Of a stretch of DNA of 64,000 bases, positions 48,321 through 59,168 are shown one piece after another (position 1 is the stretch's first letter; each line of letters opens with the position of its first letter). Below the pieces are notes generated by a model. The model was not told the DNA's origin, searched no databases, and saw only the letters and a list, made by a program, of their open reading frames with translations. The DNA lies in the NCBI GenBank assembly GCA_025403435.1, contig CM046354.1, forward strand, positions 21,919,467 to 21,983,466, given 5' to 3'. The position numbers and the translations under genes were made by a program. The DNA is from Artocarpus heterophyllus. Lineage: Eukaryota; Streptophyta; Magnoliopsida; Rosales; Moraceae.

Positions 48321-49967
48321 TGTGACACCTGTTATTTTTCTAACGGGTATCGTTATGATTAAATTAATTATTAGTGTGCTAAATAAAATTTATCTCATAT
48401 TATCATTTTTACCTAATTTCAATTTTTCTAAAATTTTTTACACCGATTTTCCAAAATCCCCAAAATGCCTTGGAACTTTAATTTAATTACAAAAATATCA
48501 TTTGGCATTTTGTGCACCAAAGTCTCTGATGGAGACTTGAGTGCACCTGCCCCAACCCCTTGTCCCCTTCTTCTTTTCTTCTTCTTCTCTTCTTTCTCTT
48601 TTCCTGCTTCTTCATTTCTCCTTCTTCCTTTTCTTCTTCTTTCTTCCATGACAATCCAAAACAGAGGAAAGCTAAAGAGCAACCAAACATCACACTAAGC
48701 CATTTTCTCATCAAAATTCACAAAAACAACCTCCTAGCAACTCATAGAGCTTGAAATCAAGGGGATTTTGGTGATCAAAATAACATATTTGGCTTGGATT
48801 TGAGGTAAGTATTTCAAAATTTAAAACTTGGATTTGGATTATGTTTTGAGTATGAAAATCTATGGAAGTGAGTTTATATTGTATAAAGATGATTATATAT
48901 TGTTTTATGCCTAAAAAGTTAGATTTTTGGTTTTTCTAGAAACTACATGTCGTTTTCCCAAAAACTACATGTTGTTTTGTCCAACCAAAAATATATAGGA
49001 CTAGAAATTTGCTTTCCTTAAGACTCAAACCTACAACCTCTTAACACCTTAAGATGCCTTCCACTATTTCACTGATCCTATTCTTTTGTCATATCTCTTA
49101 CTGTTTGATATATTATAGGTAGGATTGACCCGACCCTAATACAAAATTTTTATTCAAATTTTCTATTCTAAAATATTATAATCTCATATTTTTTGTTTTA
49201 AATTATTTTGGATTTGGATTATGTTTTAAGTATGGAAATCTATGGAAACGAGTTTATATTATATAAAGATGATTATATATTGTTTATAAATTGTTTTTAT
49301 GCTTAGAAAGCTATTAAAAAACCAAGATTTTGAAGAAAACTTTAAAATTTGGATTTTTGTTTTTCCTAGAAACTGCATGTCGTTTTCCCAAAAACTACAT
49401 GTTGTTTTGTCCAACCAAAAATATATAAGACCAGAAATTTGCTCTCCTTAAGACTCGAACCTGCAACCTCTTAATACCTTAAAATGCCTTTCATCATTTT
49501 ATTGATCCTATTCCTTTGTCAATTCTCTTATTCTTTGATATATTATAGGTCGGATTGACCCGACCCTAATTCATAATTTTTATTCAAATATTTTATTTTA
49601 AAATATTTTAATCTCATATTATTTTGTTTTAAATTATTTTCAAAACATTTTAGATTGGAATATGGGTCAATTTTTGGTTGTTGTTAGAATTAAATTATGT
49701 GTTTAAACTTATGTGCATATTTTGAGCCTAATAATCATGATGGCACATTAATAAAAATAAATGGTAAATTGACATAATTATATATTAGAATTTAAGTTAA
49801 AGTATAGTTATTTATACGTCTTAGGATAACGACGTACTTGGAGTTTACATGGTAAACACAGTTTTGTGAGCTAAAAGTTATCTAAAGACTATTCGCCAAA
49901 GAAGTAGGGAATCTATTACTTATCTTTTGTAAGGTTTGTGGAATTAAAATTAGTTCTTTGTATTGCA

Positions 49968-50003
<36 letters not shown>

Positions 50004-51174
50004 AACTATTATTATATGAATATCACTTATGAGACAATAACATGAACTCGTTAGAAATAAATTGATTTGACATGTATTGAATAAATTAAGAAACATGGTT
50101 AGGAAATACACTCTATATATAACAATAGTGGTTATGAGAGGAATGGTATGATGTGAAAATGATGACGGTTACATCCTTAGGCACTAATACCCTAAAAAAT
50201 AAAATAAAGAGAAGGCAATGGCATTCCCTTGGGTCGAAAGTCCTAGAACGCGTTGTACAAGAATTGACTTGGTGAAGATCCGGGGCTTGATGTCCCCTCA
50301 CCCAACAATCTTAGAATGATTGAAGAGTGAAAAAGCGCCCCCATTTGGGTTTCGATGAGTTAAGTAATGTGATACTCTATTATAATATGGATACCTAGAA
50401 ACATTGATGAATCATGATATGCGTATATATCTATATGGATGAAACTTAGTAATGATTTACGTAAGGTGAAGAATTGACTTGGTGAAGATCCGGGGCTTGA
50501 TGTCCCCTCACCCGACAATCTTAGAATGATTGAAGAGTGAAAAAGCGCCCCCATTTGGGTTTCAATGAGTTGAGTAATGTGATACTCTATTATAATATGG
50601 ATACCTAGAAACATTGATGAATCATGATATACGTATATATCTATATGGATGAAACTTAGTAATGATTTACGTAAGGTATCTATGAGAAATGATCATAATA
50701 AATCTTATAAGATAAATAATATTGAGAACTAACTAACGATGCAGGTATTAATATGGTAATGATAAAAACTTAAAGGTGAGTAATGGTTTTTCCTTACTGA
50801 GCATGTTGTCGCTCATTTGCTTGTTTTTTCATCTTTTCAAGACTCACAAAGTGTGAGGTGGCAATAAGAGATATAGTTGAGGTAGTTATGTATCTGTTCT
50901 TTTACTGAGAATATTCTTCTTGATAACGAAAGTATCGTATGTTACTTTCTGTGACTGTATTAAGATGTATTGAAGGTCGGAATGATGATGACAGTTTTAT
51001 ATTATTAATTTAAAGGTGTTACATTCAGCTGTGGTTTATTTGTTGTTTATATTTTTATTTTGATCTGAGAGTTTTTATTTAAGTTTTGAACAAATTTTTT
51101 AAAAGTTTTATTTTTATTTTTTAATCTTTACTTAATTTATTAAAAACTATTAACCCCCACTTAAGGGCCCTACA
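48321..51174 (+). repeat. LARD 5' LTR with two internal tandem duplications
   Basis: 2854 bp. A 380-bp unit is duplicated (48830-49209 and 49210 onward) and a 210-bp unit is duplicated (50261-50470 and 50471-50676). A (TA)n tract lies at 49971-49999. Hairpin TGAGC...GCTCA at 50798-50815. Confidence 0.87.
49971..49999. repeat. (TA)n microsatellite
   Basis: About 14 TA units in the LARD 5' LTR. The 3' LTR has a short interrupted version near 56830-56853. Confidence 0.95.
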
Positions 51175-51181
51175 TAATTTT

Positions 51182-51193
51182 TGGTATCAGAGC
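51182..51193 (+). promoter_or_regulatory. LARD primer-binding site, initiator-Met tRNA
   Basis: TGGTATCAGAGC, seven bases after the 5' LTR. Confidence 0.87.
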
Positions 51194-52687
51194 CTAGGTT
51201 TGATTAACCTAAGAAGTATAACACCACTTTAAAAATCAGTTTTCGAGATGGTTTTAAAGTTGAATTTTTAATGTCATCATCAAATTGAACTTTAGGTTGA
51301 TTTATACAGTCCAGAATGATGTCGTGACATAGAAACCCTAGAATGGAAACATTAATGGTTATGCAAGTGCAATGATTATATGGAATGAATTTATACATAT
51401 ATTACTTAAAAGAGATTCGTATAGTTACAAGGATTTATAAGCCTTTTATCTCATGAGAAATGATAAGAAATACAAAGCTTGAGTTATTGATTTTAAAGTT
51501 TGGCATGGTTATGCCAAATTCTTCATAATTGATTTAAACCTATGTAGTGATTATGTGTGGACTCAATGGAGTACTTAAGCGTTAATAACTTTTCTTGGAA
51601 GTTCTACTTACTTGAGGAATATGAGATAAGTTAGGAATCTATGACATTGAACCTTGAGTGAGATAAATGTTAATTTTTTGGTCTGTTGAGATTTTGTAAA
51701 GTCAAAGAACTTATGAATTTAAAGGTTGGAATATTTCTACTGCATACATTGTATTTAAGTGGTAACATTGGTCTTTACGGATAGATGAAATGTGAAAATG
51801 ACTAATAGCAATTTCCTTAAGTGAATCATAATACTTAAGGCACTTGTACATTTTGAACCTTTACAATGAAAGGTTTAACTTTTAGATGTTTAGATGTGAA
51901 TCTCTTGGTTACTTGAGGTTTTCTAATATGAGGAATTAAAGATTGTATAAGTGGGATTGTAGATGTCCTCAAGTAGTAACATCAATGGTCTTTGATCATT
52001 GATGTGCTTTATGTTGGAAAATGAAAAGTATCTTAATTTCAAAGTTAGTCAGGTTCAAAACCCTTGGTAGTAATGATGGCGAATCCATTGACAGATATTG
52101 AGTATTAAGACTAAGATAAAAATGTATACATTGTTCAACAAGGCTTTGATTAAAGTAAATTATTTAAATCACGAGAGGATTTTGTTGTTATGAAATGATT
52201 TGGATAATATTCTAGAGGACCCCTGATTATTATTAAACTGGGCTCGTTGTTTATCTTTGCTAAATTGTTTTTAAGAATTAGGCTTTGAATTGGGCTTAAG
52301 ATCTGTACAAGTTAAGGCTTCAATTTCATGCTAATTGTTTAACTCGTTCCAAATGTGTTAAGGCCCGAAACAACCCGATCCACTCTAGCCTAGAACATTT
52401 AGGCCTAGTCCAAATTCTGAATCGGTTCAATCCATTAAAAAAAAATGTCGTCTTTCGCACATGGTCTCTATAAGTGTCGCCTACAGTGATTCAATCCTTG
52501 TCTATATATACGTTTACTGTGTATAAGAGCTCATTCCTCCAAGTTCATTCTCTCTCTAACTCTTAAATCTTCTACTTTCTCTCTAGATTTTCTTCTTTCT
52601 CTCTCTCTAAAAGAAGAAGGATTTCCAAAATTCTATAACTTTCTACCTCGATTTTACTTTTCTATTTATCATTCTTTCTCTATACCA
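51194..52687 (+). other. LARD internal region, non-coding
   Basis: No coding similarity recognised. The end (52530-52680) is CT-rich, like a plant 5' UTR, and precedes the degenerate frame at 52688. Confidence 0.5.
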
Positions 52688-53215
52688 TGGACCCAAAGTG
52701 TCAACACCTAAGAAAGTATTTCCCATCACTTTCCTAGAAGGTTCTTAAGAAGAAATACAAGACTAAGATCGCTCGGTTGTGGATTCTTATACGTCTTGGC
52801 ATCCTTGGTGATGTGAGGATGCTAATAGAGGGAAAGATCCATCCAGAGTGACTTCAGTCAAAACATCAGTTTATTAGGTATGGGTATCAGTCATAGTGTG
52901 ATGAAGAGAAGACTCATGCTATTGTGGTCACTTGTAACAAATATAGACGACAAAATTGTAACAGTAAATGTACTTCACTTAGGTTTGTGTCTATAAATAT
53001 GGAGGATAAATAAACTTCTACAAGGATGGACTTTTTAAAGAGAACTTAAATGACCTCTATGCTTCTCTTCAAGATCATCTTAATGGGTATGTTCAAGGTG
53101 CAATCTTTAAACTCTGACCTAAATTCCATGTAGAAAGACAACATCTTAGGAATATGGCATTTCAAGATCCTATTTGCCAAATCATAGGAAAACTAGATGG
53201 GGAATAAGTCATCGC
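52688..53215 (+). pseudogene. Degenerate coding-like segment of unknown origin in the LARD
   Basis: From an ATG at 52688 a frame reads MDPKCQHLRKYFPSLS, then stop, then KVLKKKYKTKIARLWILIRL. After several stops and a shift of frame near 53030 comes ENLNDLYASLQDHLNGY and HLRNMAFQDPICQIIGKL. The composition is protein-like and continues between the stops. I do not recognise the family. It could be a captured host sequence or an old element-encoded ORF. Confidence 0.4.
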
Positions 53216-53882
53216 TCTATAAAGGTTGTTAAGTGTTTGTTTGTTTGAAATCATTTCAGTTGGTGTTCAATAATCTGTGTCTTTCTTCAGTAGAAACTGT
53301 TTTGTATTCAAAATATTTGCTTTTGTGTCCAAAATAATTATGGTTATTAGATCGATACAATAAGTGTTATTGTCTCATTTAATTTATGGTTTTCTTTAAT
53401 ATATATATATATATAATAAAATATATTATCGTGTCAGACACATCACATGCCTTCCTATGACATGTTTGAATTTTCAAAACTTAGCCAAATGTTTCAATAC
53501 TTGTGCCTTAAATTTCAAAAGTTCTACAGTAGTTTACCATTTATATTGATTTTCTCGATTCGGTGTACATTTATCAAAAGGTCTACAGTCGTGTTAGAGT
53601 GTCTTCTGTTAAACTATTCTCAATTATTATGCAATTTAAGTCTCATTTTTGTCAAAAGTTGATCTAACTCCTCATAAATTGACTGTACCTTTTTCTTGCT
53701 TTCTTACCTACACAATATTTTGTTTAGATCTTTGGATTATTAGTTCATCACCTACTCACCTGCCTCCTTAGTCCTTTTGCGTATCCATCATCTTTGAATC
53801 TCATGTAGAACTCCGAATCTAAATGGAGCAGACATAAAGCAACTAGTCATATGAACCAAATATGTCTACCTCATAGTGAACT

Positions 53883-54485
53883 AGGAAAATAAAAAATGTC
53901 TATGTCTTTTGTGGTTCCAACCTTGGAAAAGATAAAGTCTACCTAGAAGCTGCAAGACACTTATGACAAGTCTTAGCATGTAGAAAGGTTAACCTAATCT
54001 ATGAGGGTGGTAGTTTAGAAATGATGGGAAATGTGGTGATAGCAACTAAGTCTAGTGATGTCGAAGCCATAGGAATTATCCCTCGTATTATAGCTGAAGG
54101 GAACCTTTGTGGGCAAACCATAAGTAAAGAAAAGGAGTTATGGACATCTCTGGGTGTCTTAAAACAATAATCAATAATTCTAATGCTTTTATAACATTAC
54201 TTGATGGACTAGGTATCCGTGAGGAAATCTTCGTGGTTTCTAGTAGGAATTTATTGGGCATTCACTCCAAACCTTGAGGACTTTTAAATGTAAATAGTTT
54301 TTATGATAATTTTTTTAAAATTTTTACATTACGCTGTGGAAGAAAACTTCATTGTAGAGTCGGGAAGACAAATTTTTGTTACTGCTTTAACAGCCGAGGG
54401 ATTGCTAGATAAGATGCAAATTATACATCCAAAATCTGACACTACAACGTCTAAGCTTGATTGAGAGAAAGGAAGTCGGAAGCAG
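53883..54485 (+). pseudogene. LOG-family (cytokinin riboside 5'-monophosphate phosphoribohydrolase) pseudogene inside the LARD
   Basis: The frame from 53883 (RKIKNVYVFCGSN) continues with GKDKVYLEAARHL, stop, KVNLIYEGGSLEMMG and AIGIIPRIIAEGNLCG: the N-terminal half of LOG proteins in the right order. A frame disturbance lies near 54140-54165. The next frame has NNSNAFITLLDGLGIREE at the place of the LOG catalytic motif PGGxGTxxE, then GLLNVNSFYDNFFKFL, then FIVESGRQIFV and LLDKMQIIHPKSD. The catalytic motif is destroyed (PGG to LDG, GT to GI) and at least three stops are present, so no enzyme is made. LOG genes normally have several introns; here conserved blocks follow each other without visible introns, suggesting a reverse-transcribed copy. 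LOG enzymes convert cytokinin ribotides to free cytokinin. Confidence 0.82.
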
Positions 54486-55457
54486 CTATTTGATTTGAAT
54501 CTCCACCTGCAATCTTTTGGTTTTACCCATAGTATGTATGCTCGTATTTCATGTGTCATGAATAACTGTTCTCCTTCACATTTTGTCTTTCTTGTGGCAT
54601 GTTGTTGTTAAAACTTTTAGATTCGTTGACTTTAATGTCATGATGGCTGGTGATATGGAGTAATTAATACTCTCGAAACGCAACCCATTTTAGGTCCGAT
54701 CTTTTGTTTATCGATGCCTTTACATTCTCTAAGCATGCATGATATGGATAACTGGTTATACAGAATGCCTTGTACTCTCAAAACGCATCCATATCATGTT
54801 TGTAATGTATGATATCCTGTTAATGTTTTATGGAAGTACCAAAGTTAATTATAGGAATACTGCGTAGAAAAATATAAACATGTTATTTGGGTTGAATGTT
54901 TATGTCATGAGAATAGCCGTTTATTGAAGAATCTATCAAGTTTACTTACAACTACAAAATTCGTTCTAATCTCTCTATGTATGATTCTAATGTACGAATT
55001 TAATAGAAGCACTTGTGTTATATATTTTATGATTATGCTTTAATTTATTAATTGGGATATAAATCAACCACTTGAGACGTTTTCTTACCTTGAAAGAAAA
55101 AGGAACCCAAAGATAAAGTACATAAAAAATTCTTTGGCAATCTCCTTAATATAATTGTAAACCATGGTCCAGAGACAATGAAGGATTGAAAAAAATAGTA
55201 TGATTAGCATGGGTACGTTTCTAATCAGATTTCTAAATCACAATGCGGTGTTATAAATTAGGAACCTATTAGCAATACTCTTGTTGAGGGGTTTGGTATT
55301 TAGAGTAAGATTGATATTTCAAGTAAATGAATAGAGATATGATAACCCACATTTAGAGACAAGTAACACTGAGGTGTAGAGTCGAAAGCGGAATCATAAT
55401 AGATTTATGATTTTACTATCATCATTAGATTTGAAATTTCGAGGAAAAAATTTCTTT
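54486..55457 (+). other. LARD internal region, non-coding
   Basis: AT-rich DNA with no recognisable protein. It leads to the polypurine tract. Confidence 0.5.
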
Positions 55458-55470
55458 AAGGAGGGTGAAT
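55458..55470 (+). promoter_or_regulatory. LARD polypurine tract
   Basis: aaggagggtgaat immediately before the 3' LTR. Confidence 0.75.
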
Positions 55471-57825
55471 TGTGACACCCGTTATTTTTTCAACGGGTAT
55501 CATTATAATTAAATTAATTATTAGTGTGCAAAATAAAATTTGGTAAAATTTTGTTTCATCTAAAATTTATCTTATTTATCATTTCTATCTATTTTCAATT
55601 TTTCTAAAATTTTCTACACCTATTTTCCAAAATCACCAAAATGCCCTTGGAACTTTCATTTAATTACAAAAATACCATTTGGCATTTTGTGCACCAAAGT
55701 TTCCGATGGAGACTTGAGTGCATCTACCCCAAACCCTTTTGTCCCCTTCTTCTTTTCCTTCTCTACATTTTTCCCTTTTCATTTTCTTCTTCTTTCTTAC
55801 ATAACAACCCAAAACAGAAGAAAGCTCAAGAACAACCAAACATCATACCAAGCCATTTTATCACTAAAATTCATAAAAACAACCTCCTAGCAACTCATAG
55901 AGCTTGAAATCGAAGGGATTTTGGTGATTAAAATAACGTATTTAATTTGAATTTGAGGAAAGCTTTTTCAAAAACCTCCTAGCAACTCATAGAGCTTGAA
56001 ATCGAAGGGATTTTGGTGATTAAAATAACGTATTTAGTTCAAATTTGAGGAAAGCTTTTTCAAAATTTAAAACATAGATTTGGATTATGTTTTGAGTATA
56101 GAAATCTATAGAAATGAGTTTATATTGTATAGAGATGATAATATATGGTTTTTATATTGTGTTCATGTTTAAAAAGCTATTAGAAAACCAAGATTTTGAA
56201 AAAATCCTAAAAATTCGTATTTTTGGGTTCTCTATGGAAAATTTCTACAAAAACTACATGTTGTCTTGTCAAACCAAAAATATATAAGACTAGAAATTCA
56301 CTCTCCTCAAGACTCAAATCTACAACATCCTAATACCTTAAGATGCCATCCACTCTTTCACTAATCCTATTCTTGTGTCATTTCTCTTACTGTTTGATAT
56401 ATTATAGGTCGGATTGACCCAATCCTAATACAAATTTTTTATTCAAATGTTTTACTCCAAAATATTTTAATCTCATATTATTTTGTTTTAGATTATTTTT
56501 AGAACATTTTAGATTGGAATATGGGTCAATTTTTGGTTGTTGTTAAAATTAAATTATGTGTTTAAACTTAAATGTATATTTTAAGCGTAATAATCATGAT
56601 GGCACACTAATAAAAATAAATGGTAAATTGATATAATTATAGATTAGAATTTAAGTTAAAGTATAGTTATTTTATACCTCTTAGGATAACAACATATTTG
56701 GAGCGTACATGTTGAACCTGGTTTCATGAGCTAGAAGTTATATGAAGATTATTCACAAAAGAGATAGCGAATCTATTGTTTATCCTTTGTGAGGTTTTGT
56801 AGAATTAAAAATGATTCTTTACATTGCAAGATATATATAAATGTATATATATGTTGATCTGTTATATATGAATATCACTTATGAGGCAATAACATGAACT
56901 CATCCTATAATGTACAACGAGGAATAAATTGATTTGACATGTATTGAGTAAATTGAGAAGTATGGCTAGTAAAAACACTATATATAACAGAGTGGTTATA
57001 AGATGAATAGTAAGACGTGAAGAGGACGGCAATTACGTCCTTAGGTACGAATATCCTAAATGGTAAAATAGGGGGAGGCGACGACGCTCGCATGGGTCGA
57101 AAGTCCTAAAACGCACGGTATAAGAATCGACTTGATGAGGATCTGGGGCTTGATGTCCCCTCATCCGACACTTTTAGAATGATTGAAGAGTAGAAAAACG
57201 CACCCATTTGGGTTTCGATGAGTTGAGTGATGTGATACTCTATTATAATATGGATATCTAAGAACATTGATGAATCATGATATGCATGAAACTTGGTAAT
57301 GATTAACATAAGATATCCACGATAAATGATCATAATGAATCTCATAAAATAAATAATTTTGATAACTAACTAACCATGCAAGTATTAATGTGACGATGAT
57401 AAACCTAAATGTGAGTGATAGTTTTTCCCTACTGAGTATGCTGTCGCTCATTCCCCTATATTTTCATCTTTTCAGGACTCGCAAAGTGTGAGATGGCAAT
57501 AAGAGATATAGTTCAGGAGGCTATGTATCTGTATTCAGTTAGAATCTTTTCTTTTACCAAGAATGTTCTTCTTGATAACGTAAGCATCATATGCTAATTT
57601 TTATGACTGTATTAAGATATATTGAGGGTTGGAATGGTGATGACAGTTTTATATTATTAATTTAAAGGTAATGCATTAAACTTTGGTTTATTTGTTGTTT
57701 ATATTTTTATTTTGATTTCAGAGTTTTCATTTAAGTTTCGGGCAAATTTCTTTTGAAGGTTTATTTTATTTCCTAATTTTTACTTAATTTATTAAAAAAT
57801 GCTAACCCCACTTAGGGGTGTTGCA
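55471..57825 (+). repeat. LARD 3' LTR with a 92-bp internal duplication
   Basis: 2355 bp. Contains a tandem duplication with a period of about 92 bp (cctcctagcaactcatag at 55883 and again at 55975). Lacks the 380-bp and 210-bp duplications of the 5' LTR. Confidence 0.87.
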
Positions 57826-57911
57826 AGTTTTTTCCTTTACTGTAATATGTGAAAGCTTTACACTATTTTCTAACCAAAAAGTTAGTTTTAACCAACTTTG
57901 TCAAACACCCT
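57826..57911 (-). repeat. Right arm of the inverted-repeat element split by the LARD
   Basis: Reverse complement resembles 48245-48320 (caaagttggtta ... agcttt). Ends aacaccctaa. Confidence 0.5.
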
Positions 57912-58217
57912 AAACTAAAATTTTCCTTTTTATATGCTATGATTGAGAAGGTTGTTTTTTTTTAATGCGAAAAAATGATGAATGTGTCAATTTCACCTTA
58001 TTGTTTGCCTATTTTCTTCTTTTGGAAGTGATTTTAATTTCTTTTTGTTTTTCTTTTAAAGAGTGTAATTTAGAACGTAGTTGAAGCCAAAATATTAAAA
58101 TATGTGAGAGCTGTAGTATATTTTTATTTTATATTATAATATATAATAATTTATATTATAGCATATAAATAAGTTCAAGGGCCGTTCCAAACAAAACCTA
58201 CTTTTTTATGTAATTTG
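57912..58217. other. Intergenic AT-rich DNA, nothing recognised
   Basis: No ORF or repeat could be supported. Confidence 0.4.
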
Positions 58218-58332
58218 AGCCCGTTTGATTCATATATTTGAATAGAGAATTTAAATGAAGATTTAAATTTTTATAAAAAAATACTATAGTAAAATAATTC
58301 AAACTGTGATTCAAACCAACCACAAAACAAAC
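58218..58332 (-). repeat. MITE-like element, copy B
   Basis: Reverse-oriented relative of 45496-45610, about 60 bp left of Copia-3. Confidence 0.5.
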
Positions 58333-58481
58333 TCACCTGAAGGGAAATTCGTTTATGCTTGATTCGTCTTGTCGTCTTGACAAAGTTGTCATTTCTGTTG
58401 CAGATGTGGAGCCAAATCAAGTCGACAACCCAGCAAAAGGAAGAAAAAGGGAGAAAAATGCGTCCTTGGAGGCAGGGAGCT

Positions 58482-58669
58482 AGCGCCGCAGCTCTGGCAG
58501 AAGAGCGCCGCGGCGCTGGGATGAGGGCGCCTAGGCGCCATGTGGAGAGCGCCTAGGCGCCAGGTGGATTACGCCTAGGCCGAATGTGGATGGCGCCTAG
58601 GCGCCAGGAGAAGAGCGCCTAGGCGCTGCAGGGGAGCGCCGCAACGCTCGTTCCCGGCGCTGACGCGCT
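58482..58669. repeat. Nine-unit 22-bp phased dyad array in Copia-3 5' LTR
   Basis: Centres of 14-bp dyads (GGCGCCTAGGCGCC and variants) lie at 58488.5, 58510.5, 58532.5, 58554.5, 58576.5, 58598.5, 58620.5, 58641.5 and about 58663. Six consecutive steps are exactly 22 bp. The 8-bp spacers differ and are purine-rich (gggatgag, atgtggag, aggtggat, atgtggat, aggagaag). See findings. Confidence 0.95.
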
Positions 58670-58770
58670 GTGTTGCGCGATATTTTTTGAGTCAGAGTCG
58701 AACTCAAAGGTCCCAAAAAGGGGAAACCACTAGGGTTTCCAATTAGTTGCTATTTTTCTCCTCCTTTGGT

Positions 58771-58778
58771 TATAAATA
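58771..58778 (+). promoter_or_regulatory. TATA box of Copia-3 5' LTR
   Basis: TATAAATA, followed by acacaaggtggc. Repeated in the 3' LTR near 63486. It lies about 100 bp downstream of the dyad array. Confidence 0.75.
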
Positions 58779-59139
58779 GACACAAGGTGGCTAGGGTTGT
58801 GTGTGTGAAAAGTGTGTGAAAATTGTGAGTGGCATAATTGTGTGAGAGGCAAAATTCTTGAGAGCTCCATCCTTGAGAGAGAAAAATTCCCACAGGGTGT
58901 TAGATAGAAGAGAGTTTTGGTAAGCACAGTTTGTGAGTGTGTGAGAAACTGCTCTTATAATCTGTAATCTCCTTCATCATAGTGGAATCTGCAAGCGGCA
59001 GAAACAGGACGTAGTCTCAATTTTGGACGAACCTGTATAAAAATTTGGTGTCTCTTTTTCTTCTTTTCTCCTATTTATTTTCTGCAATTGTTCGTTCTTG
59101 CGATCCTTGGAATTAGGAGTCGTCTAATTCCCCAACAAC

Positions 59140-59151
59140 TGGTATCAGAGA
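59140..59151 (+). promoter_or_regulatory. Copia-3 primer-binding site, initiator-Met tRNA
   Basis: TGGTATCAGAGA, two bases after the LTR; last base differs from the usual C. Confidence 0.87.
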
Positions 59152-59168
59152 GGAGGTTTTGATCAAGA

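Larger units (their letters stand above)
48321..57825 (+). mobile_element. LARD-like non-coding LTR retroelement carrying a LOG pseudogene
   Basis: LTRs at 48321-51174 and 55471-57825 both begin TGTGACACC. The left ends CTACA and the right TTGCA. A tRNA-iMet primer-binding site (51182) and polypurine tract (55458) are in place. The 4.3-kb internal region has no gag, protease, reverse transcriptase or integrase that I can recognise, which fits a large retrotransposon derivative (LARD) mobilised in trans. The flanks AGCAA and AGTTT do not form a clear target duplication. It sits inside an inverted-repeat element. Confidence 0.82.
58396..59137 (+). repeat. Copia-3 5' LTR
   Basis: 742 bp. The order is dyad array (58482-58669), TATA box (58771-58778), leader. 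Confidence 0.95.

Noticed and set aside
48428..48714. Several ORFs on both strands at the start of the LARD LTR
   Set aside because: They read through CT/GA-rich leader sequence (lysine/glutamate- or serine/phenylalanine-rich), which opens frames by composition.
58482..58669. CRISPR-like array (conserved repeats with variable spacers)
   Set aside because: The 14-bp palindromes with 8-bp spacers lie in a plant retrotransposon LTR, are far too short for CRISPR, and have no cas genes nearby.
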